Source of the DNA: Gemmatimonadota bacterium
GTDB lineage: Bacteria; Gemmatimonadota; Gemmatimonadetes; Gemmatimonadales; Gemmatimonadaceae
Reading direction: 5' to 3'
Assembly: GCA_026387935.1 (NCBI GenBank)
Contig: JAPLKU010000002.1
Coordinates: forward strand, 1 to 40,206
DNA length: 40,206 nucleotides
The translations under genes and the position numbers were made by a program. Below, piece by piece: positions 25,560-32,551 of the stretch. The notes below the pieces were generated by a model. The model was not told the origin of the DNA and made no database searches. It worked only from the letters and a program-made list of their open reading frames with translations. Each line of letters begins with the position of its first letter. The first letter of the stretch is position 1.

Positions 25560-26960
25560 CTACTTACGAAACGCGGACTTCGTCCACACCAGCACAACGC
25601 CGCACGCATTGTCCATCGGGCGGTACTTGGCCGGCGCGTTCGGCTGCCTGACGTAGATCTCGGTCGTCGCGATCTGTTCCTTCGGCAGGGAGATCAGTTC
25701 GTCGGTGTCCGTCTTTCGTCCATCAACGTAGACGTTCGCCGGGCATGGCCCTGACACATGCAGCAGCGGCGTGAATAGGTAGAACTGCGAGTTGTCACGG
25801 CCGGTGACTTCCAGCGACGGAATCCCTTCGAAGATGTTTCGCGTGTGCGCCTTACGCGAAATGTCGGCCGTGTCGAGGAAAGTGCCGAAGCTTGTGCGCT
25901 TCCGCTCATCGAACTCCGCGCGCAACGCGTTCACCGCAAGTCGCTCCGTCACCTTCACTCCGGGCAACAGCACCGATCGCTGCAGCTCGACGTTCACCTC
26001 ATCGGTTCCGCGCTCGAGGACGTCAATCGGCTGAAGCGTTGGCATGAATCCAACGCTTCGGGAAAGAAGCATTCGCGTGCCGGTCGGCACCGAAGGAAAG
26101 CGGAATCGTCCTCCCGCATCCGTTTTCACCGACAGCTCGAGTCCGTCAATTTCCACGGTCGCATCGGTCACCGGCCGCCGCGTCACATCGCGAACAACAC
26201 CGGACACCATGCTTTTTGCTGCCGGCGTTACCGATTTCGAATCCGCCAGCTTTCCGGCAAACAGATCGAGTTTGCGTAACGGAAGCGAGTCGCCGGCAAT
26301 CGCAATCGAGCCGGAGATGTACTGCGCCGAGTAGGTCACGATATACGCGTTCTCTGCAGCGGGAACACCACACGCGTAGTACGAGCCCAGGGAATCGGTG
26401 CGCACTTCGAACTGCCGAATCCCGGTCGCGGCATCCGGTGCGCCTCGGTCCCACGAAACACGCACCCGCGCCCCGGCAATCCGCGTGCTGCCATCCGATC
26501 CGCGAACGGTGCCAAAGACGACGCCCTCGCGCTGCGCGGGCCGGGCAATGCCAGGGCAGAGGCGCTGCCACGCAGTCAATGCCGACGGCGTGGCGAGAAA
26601 CACGCGCCCGCCGCTGCCTGGCGCCGCGCTCAGGCTGCCGATTCCCGTGCGATCCAGAGTCAAATGAAACGCAGTAACCCGCGTGATCAGCTCAGGCGCG
26701 ACAATCGTAAACCGCCCGGCATCGTCGGTCAGCGTGCTCTGTCCACTTGGCTCAGCCAAAACATTCGCGCCGGAAATGGGCCGCTGCGAAAGGCTGTCGT
26801 ACACAACGCCGCGGACGGTATCCGGCCTGGCGCGGAGCTGTGCTTCAGCTACGACCGGCAAGCCGGCGCCCATGGCAATGGCCATGGCGCCAGCGAGGAC
26901 CCGAATCAGCTGTCGTGGTGGGGGGGCGCGGAATAATCGCGGCATCGCAGCCCGGCTCAA
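25560..26960 (-). CDS. Exported carboxypeptidase-regulatory-domain protein with plug-like C-terminus
   Basis: 466 residues (461 if ATG 26945 is used). A signal peptide is present (hydrophobic AGAMAIAMGAGLPVVAEAQ). Three beta-sandwich carboxypeptidase regulatory-like repeats: VRGVVYDSLSQRPISGANV (about 48-66), VFGTVRGSDGSTRIAGARV (about 148-166) and VSGVVRDVTRRPVTDATVEI (about 252-271). The final 130 residues resemble a TonB plug-type end (IFEGIPSLEVTG, NVYVDGRKTD, IEIY-like TTEIYVRQPNAPAKY, then GVVLVWTK). No outer-membrane barrel follows. Proteins like this are frequent in Gemmatimonadota; role unknown. Confidence 0.8.
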   Translation of the reverse strand: MSRAAMPRLFRAPPPRQLIRVLAGAMAIAMGAGLPVVAEAQLRARPDTVRGVVYDSLSQRPISGANVLAEPSGQSTLTDDAGRFTIVAPELITRVTAFHLTLDRTGIGSLSAAPGSGGRVFLATPSALTAWQRLCPGIARPAQREGVVFGTVRGSDGSTRIAGARVRVSWDRGAPDAATGIRQFEVRTDSLGSYYACGVPAAENAYIVTYSAQYISGSIAIAGDSLPLRKLDLFAGKLADSKSVTPAAKSMVSGVVRDVTRRPVTDATVEIDGLELSVKTDAGGRFRFPSVPTGTRMLLSRSVGFMPTLQPIDVLERGTDEVNVELQRSVLLPGVKVTERLAVNALRAEFDERKRTSFGTFLDTADISRKAHTRNIFEGIPSLEVTGRDNSQFYLFTPLLHVSGPCPANVYVDGRKTDTDELISLPKEQIATTEIYVRQPNAPAKYRPMDNACGVVLVWTKSAFRK

Positions 26961-26975
26961 GGGATCTTCTCGAAG

Positions 26976-27048
<73 letters not shown>

Positions 27049-27140
27049 ATGGAACCCCCAATTTACCATCAGGTTTCACTTCAGGCCAACCCCGGACCCC
27101 CTCTCTGCGGCATGAACATGTCAGTATTCTACGCCTATCG

Positions 27141-28025
27141 GTGAATAGGCTCCGGGTAGCATACCAGCAGGAACTGAGCGCCTTCGGTGAGGAGGCGGCC
27201 AACCAGCTTTGGGGCGGCGATGTCGACCTGATCCCGTTCCGGGATTTCGCTGACATCGCCGCGTCGGTCGCCACGGGCGCAGCCGACCGAGGCGTCCTGC
27301 CCATCGAGCACACGATTGTGGGATCGGTTCAGCCCAGTCACGACGCGATCGACGGCACGGCGGAGATCTTCGCGGTCGCCGAAACTGTCGTCCCATCACA
27401 ACTCTGCCTGCTCGGGCCTGCCAACGCACCGCTCAGCGCGGTAGGCGATGTCTTCTGCCACCCCGTGGCGCAGGGTCAGTGCACGAAGTTTTTCCGCACG
27501 CATCCGCGCATCACCGTGCATTCGATTCTCGATACCGGCGCGTCAGTCCTCGACGTCGAAAATCTCGCCGACCCGCAGTTCGCGGTGGTCGCCAGTCGTG
27601 TCGCACTCCTCACACATCAACTGACGGTCGTTGCCCCGGACATCCAGGATCGCCCTGATGCGCAAACGCGGTTTGTTGGCATCTCCGGCGAGCGCCAGTC
27701 GCTACCCGACGGCACGCCGGTCCGAACAATCCTCCTCATCACGGTCGGCGATGTCACCGGGGCACTCCTGTACGCGCTGAACCCGCTCGCGCGGCACGGC
27801 GTCAACATACGCCGGCTCGAAGCGCGGCCGACGGGCGAGCCGTGGAGCTACCGGTTCTTTGTTGAGTTCGATCATGACAGCGGCGATTCCGAAATCGCGA
27901 CCGTCCTCGAAGAAGTGCGGGCCTCCGCGAGAGACCTTCGCTGGTTTGGCACCTTCCCGCGGTGGAATGCCGGGCGCCGCGGCTCAATCGGCTGGCGCTC
28001 CGGATCCATCGACACCGTCCGCTAA
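27141..28025 (+). CDS. pheA: Prephenate dehydratase
   Basis: 294 residues. Catalytic domain residues 4-185, with the signature Thr-Arg-Phe in DAQTRFVGI (176-178), and a regulatory ACT domain from about 190 (TVGDVTGALLYALNPLARHGVNI, then RRLEARPTGEPWSYRFFVEFD). The enzyme converts prephenate to phenylpyruvate for phenylalanine synthesis, with feedback by Phe through the ACT domain (ESRP motif appears here as EARP). The usual PIENS is PIEHT (56-58). No chorismate mutase domain. The gene starts 92 bases from tRNA-Phe on the other strand. GTG start at 27141. Confidence 0.92.
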   Translation: MNRLRVAYQQELSAFGEEAANQLWGGDVDLIPFRDFADIAASVATGAADRGVLPIEHTIVGSVQPSHDAIDGTAEIFAVAETVVPSQLCLLGPANAPLSAVGDVFCHPVAQGQCTKFFRTHPRITVHSILDTGASVLDVENLADPQFAVVASRVALLTHQLTVVAPDIQDRPDAQTRFVGISGERQSLPDGTPVRTILLITVGDVTGALLYALNPLARHGVNIRRLEARPTGEPWSYRFFVEFDHDSGDSEIATVLEEVRASARDLRWFGTFPRWNAGRRGSIGWRSGSIDTVR

Positions 28026-28054
28026 CGAAGCGCCAACGACGCGCAAACGACGCG

Positions 28055-28453
28055 CTAGCGCTTCGCCTTCCCCGCGCGCGCGGTGATCACCGACTTGATC
28101 CCGCCCCGGATGTTGAAGTCCCCCACCACCGTCATGCTCCGCGGTTTCACGATCTTCGCCAGGTCGTCCAGAATCGTGTTGACCGCACGCTCATAAAAAA
28201 TTCCGTCGTTCCGAAAACTCCAGAGATAGAGCTTGAGACTCTTGAGCTCGACACAGTGGACGTTCGGCACATAAGTCACCGTAATCGTACCAAAGTCCGG
28301 CGCACCGCCCTCGAGCGCCTCCAACTCCTTCGCATCGGATTCAATCCCACCCACCGGACACAGCGCGGTGAACTCCGGGCAGGTCATCACGATCTCGTAG
28401 TCCCGCTTGGGATACGGATTGGGAAACGTCTCCAACAGCTTGGGCTTGGGCAT
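28055..28453 (-). CDS. queF: NADPH-dependent 7-cyano-7-deazaguanine reductase, with insertion
   Basis: 132 residues, the short unimodular (type I) QueF. CPEFTALCP carries the catalytic Cys32; ELKSLKLYLWSFRNDGIFYE (69-88) is the QueF motif that binds NADPH. It reduces preQ0 to preQ1 for queuosine. Compared with B. subtilis QueF, where the catalytic Cys is followed within seven residues by Asp in GQPDF, about 14 extra residues lie between Cys32 and Asp53 here. It is the last gene of the long minus-strand run; one base separates it from the rhomboid gene. Confidence 0.92.
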   Translation of the reverse strand: MPKPKLLETFPNPYPKRDYEIVMTCPEFTALCPVGGIESDAKELEALEGGAPDFGTITVTYVPNVHCVELKSLKLYLWSFRNDGIFYERAVNTILDDLAKIVKPRSMTVVGDFNIRGGIKSVITARAGKAKR

Positions 28454-28454
28454 A

Positions 28455-29396
28455 TCAATCCCGGTGTCTAGTGGTCGCGAGGGCGTCGCGAAGGCGTCGC
28501 GACGCGTCGTCCAGCAGGCGTCGTTCGTCCGCCGTCAGGCTTTCAATTCCGTACGCCGAAATCTTGTCGAGCAACTGGTTGAGCGGATTCGGCTCGCGAG
28601 CGTCGCTCTGGTGTAGCGCCAGCATGTGACGTGAAGCCGCCTCTCGTGCCACCGCGGCCTTGCTGCGGGTGACAATGTCGTCCTCGGCGCGCTGCGACTT
28701 GGGCTGTCCCCGGGGAATCGCGCGCGGCGGCATGTCTTCCTGTTCATCAGGCACGGGCGACACCCCTTCGCGAAGGCGTCCAAGGCTGATCGACGACGCG
28801 GTGCGGAGGTAGATCCATCCGGCCACGAGCCCACCGGCATGCGCCAGATATGCGGCCGAGTTGGCCGCAGGAGCCGCGATAATTCCTGCCGCCAGAATCC
28901 CCATCGTCACCAGGGCGGCGAGCCACCCCGCAGACATCGAGATCGAACCCACCTGAAAGTGTTGGGCCTCCCGCGCCTGCGCTGCATATGCCAGCGTCAC
29001 GCCAAGTGCCGAAGCCGCGGAACCCGCCAGCACGACATCACCGGAGACGAACGTCACATGCGTCATCCAGGCGCCGAGCGTACACGCCGCATAGAAGCGC
29101 ACGAACTCGCTCGTCCCCCATTTCCGTTCCAGCGTACCGCCAAACACCCCGATTGCCACAAGGTTTGCCGCCATGGGCCAGAACGCCGTGTTGACAAGCG
29201 TGAACGTCGCGATCGTCCACCAGCGGTGGCCAAGGTCGCGGGACGCGAATCCCAGCGCACGTTCAACATCGGCGGGCGCGAGAACCGTGATCTGGACGAA
29301 GAACAGCGCGGCTGAGAGCGCGAGAAGGATGCGGACCGCCCGCGCCCGGTTCGACATGCTCACCGCCAAGTCTTCACTGAATCCTGCCCTCGTCAT
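28455..29396 (-). CDS. Rhomboid-family intramembrane protease with cytoplasmic C-terminal domain
   Basis: 313 residues from ATG 29396, which overlaps the upstream stop (ATGA); a longer frame to 29438 is rejected. Six hydrophobic helices occupy residues 15-200. The serine region reads LAGSAASALG (Ser126 in place of GxSG), and the histidine region AYLAHAGGLVAGW (His186) is normal. The upstream H..N motif is reduced to PMAAN. A Gln/Arg-rich linker leads to a C-terminal domain LLDKISAYGIESLTADERRLLDDAS, as found in the DUF6576 domain of many bacterial rhomboids. Substrates unknown. Part of the operon with ddl, the QueE-like gene and queF. Confidence 0.87.
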   Translation of the reverse strand: MTRAGFSEDLAVSMSNRARAVRILLALSAALFFVQITVLAPADVERALGFASRDLGHRWWTIATFTLVNTAFWPMAANLVAIGVFGGTLERKWGTSEFVRFYAACTLGAWMTHVTFVSGDVVLAGSAASALGVTLAYAAQAREAQHFQVGSISMSAGWLAALVTMGILAAGIIAAPAANSAAYLAHAGGLVAGWIYLRTASSISLGRLREGVSPVPDEQEDMPPRAIPRGQPKSQRAEDDIVTRSKAAVAREAASRHMLALHQSDAREPNPLNQLLDKISAYGIESLTADERRLLDDASRRLRDALATTRHRD

Positions 29397-30058
29397 CGGA
29401 GTCCCGCTGGAGGCGGAATGCGAACCGTTAGCCGGCAATCCTCATGCATGGCAGCCGCCTGTTCGAGCAATGTCGCCCAGCGTCGGTCCAGTGTTGGTGC
29501 CGCGCCGCCCGTCATGGTTGGATGGATGACAACCTGTGTCGCGGCGCTGCTGGCATGCGCCTGCTCAATGGCGCGCAGTATTTGAGAATCGGTGGTGTCG
29601 TCCTTCGGGCAGAGCACCAAGGAGTGCGCGCAACTCGCATCGGCGGCAACGCGAAGCGTGCTCACCGCATGCGAGAGGGCCGCGTCCGATCCGCCAAACC
29701 CGATCACGGCCTGCACGAGCGCCAACTCCCTGACGAGTTCTCCCAGCGCCGAAGGCCGCTGGCCATCCGTGTCCAGCATGACGGGAATGCTTGGCTTGAC
29801 CGCCGCGAGCGCCGCCAGGAGGAACGGTACATTTGCCAGCGGGTCGCGTCCACCGATGGAGATCGAGTGAAATTTCGAACGGCCCATCTGACGTTCGATT
29901 TCCCGAACGAGCGCGGTCGATGTGTACATCGTCGCCGTTTCGGCTTCGCCGGCAAATCGAACGAAGAGCTGGCGCCTTCCAGCCCACACCCCCTGCGCCT
30001 GCACGCCGGCAGGAACTCCGGCGAGTGCGGCCGCGGCAACTGGACTGGTCCCCGTCAT
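29393..30058 (-). CDS. QueE-like protein without the radical-SAM cysteines (predicted pseudoenzyme)
   Basis: 221 residues, the size of 7-carboxy-7-deazaguanine synthase. The segment VQAQGVWAGRRQLFVRFAG (19-37) matches the QueE pattern of QGEG, G-x-P/R, FVRFAG, but where CNLxCxxCDT should follow the protein reads EAETATMYTS (38-47), so no [4Fe-4S] ligand remains. ISIGGRDPL (66-74) corresponds to the SAM-binding ISLTGGEPL, PVMLDTDGQRP to the P-x-LETNG strand, VVIHPTM to VLQPVTP, and RIPPPAGLR at the end to the family's PQ-H-LLGIR. It cannot do radical SAM chemistry as written. It overlaps ddl by 4 bases and the rhomboid gene by 4 bases. queF is two genes downstream. Role unknown: a scaffold, a regulator, or a binder of a deazapurine. 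Confidence 0.7.
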   Translation of the reverse strand: MTGTSPVAAAALAGVPAGVQAQGVWAGRRQLFVRFAGEAETATMYTSTALVREIERQMGRSKFHSISIGGRDPLANVPFLLAALAAVKPSIPVMLDTDGQRPSALGELVRELALVQAVIGFGGSDAALSHAVSTLRVAADASCAHSLVLCPKDDTTDSQILRAIEQAHASSAATQVVIHPTMTGGAAPTLDRRWATLLEQAAAMHEDCRLTVRIPPPAGLR

Positions 30059-31110
30059 CCAGACACTCCGGTGGCATGCTGTGGCATGGAGAGCGCCACA
30101 ATGCGCTCACACAACTCCGGAAACGAAATCCCGGCGGCGGCAGCCGCCTGTGGAATGAGGCTCAATTCAGTCATCCCCGGCAAGGTGTTCGCTTCGAGAC
30201 AATGGAATTCTCCGCCGGCGGTCATTCGGAAGTCAATGCGCGCGTACCCGGTGAGCTTCAGGGCCCGGAACGCCCGGAGCGCCGCGTCCTGAACCTTGAG
30301 CCGCTCGGCATCGGAAATGGCGGCCGGAAACACCTCGACCGCCATGCCCGGCGTGTACTTGCACTCATAGTCATACAGCTCGTGCTTCGGAATGATCTCT
30401 CCAACCGGGAGCGGCTGGTCGCCGAGAACCCCCACGGTTAGCTCACGACCCGGAATGAACCGCTCGAGCATGACTTCGGTGTCGTGCCTGAATGCTTCCT
30501 GAATTGCCGCCGGCAGGTCGACCTCGTTCTTTACCAATGACAGCCCAACCGTAGAGCCTTCCTTTGACGGCTTTACAATCAGCGGAATCCCAAGGGACTG
30601 CGCTGCGGCACTCAAGAACGGGGCGGCCGACCAGTCAACCCCGTCGCCTGCGCGTAACATCTGCCAGTCGGGCGTGAGCACGCCGGCATCGCGAAAAAGC
30701 CGCTTGGACAAATCCTTGTCCATCGCCAGCGCGCTCGCCAGATGCCCGCTGCCGGTGTACGGCACGCGGGTAAGGTCGAGCAGTGCCTGCACCGTTCCGT
30801 CTTCGCCCTGGCCGCCGTGAAGCGCCAGGAACACGACTTCAGCGCCACCGGTGTTCTGTAATTCCCGCACGGCCGACGGCAAGGTCGTCGCGCTGAGGAG
30901 CGCGAGTTGCGTGCGGTCCGGTGGAAGGGTTCGCATCACACCACCGGCGAGCAGGGCCTGCTCTTCGGCCGGTGCGAGTGTCCCGCGAACCGTGTCGACG
31001 GCAACGACGTCATGGCCCTTCGTTCGCAGCGCCGCCGCAATTCGCAGTCCCGAGGCAAGCGACACGTCTCGCTCTGAAGAAGTCCCGCCCATCAACACCA
31101 CGATCCGCAT
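30055..31110 (-). CDS. ddl: D-alanine--D-alanine ligase
   Basis: 351 residues. Ddl motifs in order: MGGTSSERDVSLASG (8-22), LALHGGQGEDG, PYTGSGHLASALAMDKDLSK, PLIVKPSKEGSTVGLS with ATP-binding Lys and the GSTVGL loop, RELTVGVLG, YECKYTPG, and GYARIDFRM then CLEANTLPGMTELSLIPQ for magnesium. It makes the D-Ala-D-Ala dipeptide of peptidoglycan precursors. One base separates it from the cystathionine synthase gene upstream, and ATGA overlap joins it to the QueE-like gene. Confidence 0.96.
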   Translation of the reverse strand: MRIVVLMGGTSSERDVSLASGLRIAAALRTKGHDVVAVDTVRGTLAPAEEQALLAGGVMRTLPPDRTQLALLSATTLPSAVRELQNTGGAEVVFLALHGGQGEDGTVQALLDLTRVPYTGSGHLASALAMDKDLSKRLFRDAGVLTPDWQMLRAGDGVDWSAAPFLSAAAQSLGIPLIVKPSKEGSTVGLSLVKNEVDLPAAIQEAFRHDTEVMLERFIPGRELTVGVLGDQPLPVGEIIPKHELYDYECKYTPGMAVEVFPAAISDAERLKVQDAALRAFRALKLTGYARIDFRMTAGGEFHCLEANTLPGMTELSLIPQAAAAAGISFPELCERIVALSMPQHATGVSG

Positions 31111-31111
31111 C

Positions 31112-32512
31112 TTATCGCGCCATCAGATAGGCGAGCATATCCGATCGGGTCACAATGCCGCAAATCACTCCGCTGTCCCGCACAAGAACGGCCGGATTGG
31201 CTTTCGACAGCACTTTCACGATCGCGTCGACTGGCTGGCCAGCCTCAACGGTTGGAAACGGCGATTCCATGACGTCGGCAACCGTGAGGTCGAGTGTCTT
31301 CACGTTGTCCAGCGCTCCCGCGCTGAGTCCACTCTCGCTCACTGAGCCAACACAGTTGCCGTTTTCCATTACGGGAAGCTGCGACACGTCGTGCAGCGAC
31401 ATCAGGCCGAGCGCCTGCCGCACCGGCGTTTGTGGCGCCACGCTGATCACAGCAGCGGGCGAGGCACCGTGCTTCCCGTCGAGGATCTGGGCGAGCGTCG
31501 TACGCGTCTGATCCAACATCTGGTTTTCGCGCATCCACTCATCACTGTAGACCTTCGAGAGGTAGCGCTCTCCCGCATCGCAAAGGAAGGTCACCACACA
31601 GGCGTTCGGATCATTCACCCGGCGTGCCACGGACAGTGCAACATGCACGAGGAGTCCCGATGACCCGCCGGAAAAGAGCCCTTCCTCGCGGGTCAGTCGC
31701 CGGGCCATCGCAAACGCATCACGGTCGGCAACGGTCTGGAACTCGTCAATCACCTTCATGTCGAGGGTGCCGGGAATCTTGTCCTGACCGATTCCCTCAA
31801 CCTTGTACGGCAATCCCTCCGTCTTATTCGTCCCACCGCTGCGCCAATATTCGGCCAGAATGGATCCAACCGGGTCACCGCACACCATCTGGATCGCCGT
31901 ATTCATTTTCTTCAGGTACCGACCGACGCCGGTGATCGTGCCGCCGGTACCGACGCCGCAAACCACGTGGGTCACGCGACCCTCCGTTTGCTCCCAGATC
32001 TCCGGCCCCGTTGTCGCAGCGTGCGCATCCGGATTGGTCTGGTTGTAGAACTGGTCGGCAAGCATCGCGTTCGGGGTTTCATGCGCAATGCGCTTCGCTG
32101 TCATCACGTAGCTGTCTGGGTGGTCCGGAGCCACCGCGGTTGGCGTGATGATCACTTGTGCGCCAAACGCCTTCAACAACCGAACCTTTTCCTGTGACAT
32201 CTTGTCCGGCATTGTGAAGATGCAGTGGTAGCCCTTCAGTGCCGCCGCCATCGCAAGTGCGACACCCGTATTGCCGCTCGTGCCTTCCACGATGGTGCCG
32301 CCCGGCTTTAGCCGTCCTTCTCGTTCGGCGCGATTGATGATCTCCAACCCGATGCGGTCTTTCACCGAACCGCCGGGATTTCGATTTTCAGTCTTGACCC
32401 AGACCGGCGTCGAAATTCCACGTGTCACGCGCGTCAGCCGAATGAGCGGCGTCCAGCCGATGGTTTCGAGGACCGACTGATAGACGTGCAGGTCGCGCTT
32501 GGGAGAGGTCAT
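31112..32512 (-). CDS. Cystathionine beta-synthase with C-terminal CBS pair
   Basis: 466 residues from ATG 32512 (an ATG at 32536 would add 8). PLP-dependent fold type II: NPGGSVKDRIG with the PLP lysine, EGTSGNTG phosphate cradle, GTGGTITGVGRYLK and SGGSSG near 300. Two CBS motifs occupy about 340-466 (TPVRQALGLMSLHDVSQLPV, and DAIVKVLSKANPAVLV). The layout is that of cystathionine beta-synthase; some relatives are O-phosphoserine or cysteine synthases. It makes cystathionine from homocysteine and serine in reverse transsulfuration. The gene lies 39 bases after mutS on the same strand. Confidence 0.9.
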   Translation of the reverse strand: MTSPKRDLHVYQSVLETIGWTPLIRLTRVTRGISTPVWVKTENRNPGGSVKDRIGLEIINRAEREGRLKPGGTIVEGTSGNTGVALAMAAALKGYHCIFTMPDKMSQEKVRLLKAFGAQVIITPTAVAPDHPDSYVMTAKRIAHETPNAMLADQFYNQTNPDAHAATTGPEIWEQTEGRVTHVVCGVGTGGTITGVGRYLKKMNTAIQMVCGDPVGSILAEYWRSGGTNKTEGLPYKVEGIGQDKIPGTLDMKVIDEFQTVADRDAFAMARRLTREEGLFSGGSSGLLVHVALSVARRVNDPNACVVTFLCDAGERYLSKVYSDEWMRENQMLDQTRTTLAQILDGKHGASPAAVISVAPQTPVRQALGLMSLHDVSQLPVMENGNCVGSVSESGLSAGALDNVKTLDLTVADVMESPFPTVEAGQPVDAIVKVLSKANPAVLVRDSGVICGIVTRSDMLAYLMAR

Positions 32513-32551
32513 GGATTCGCGCCAGGGTCGAGGCAATCGTGCACGCGCAAT

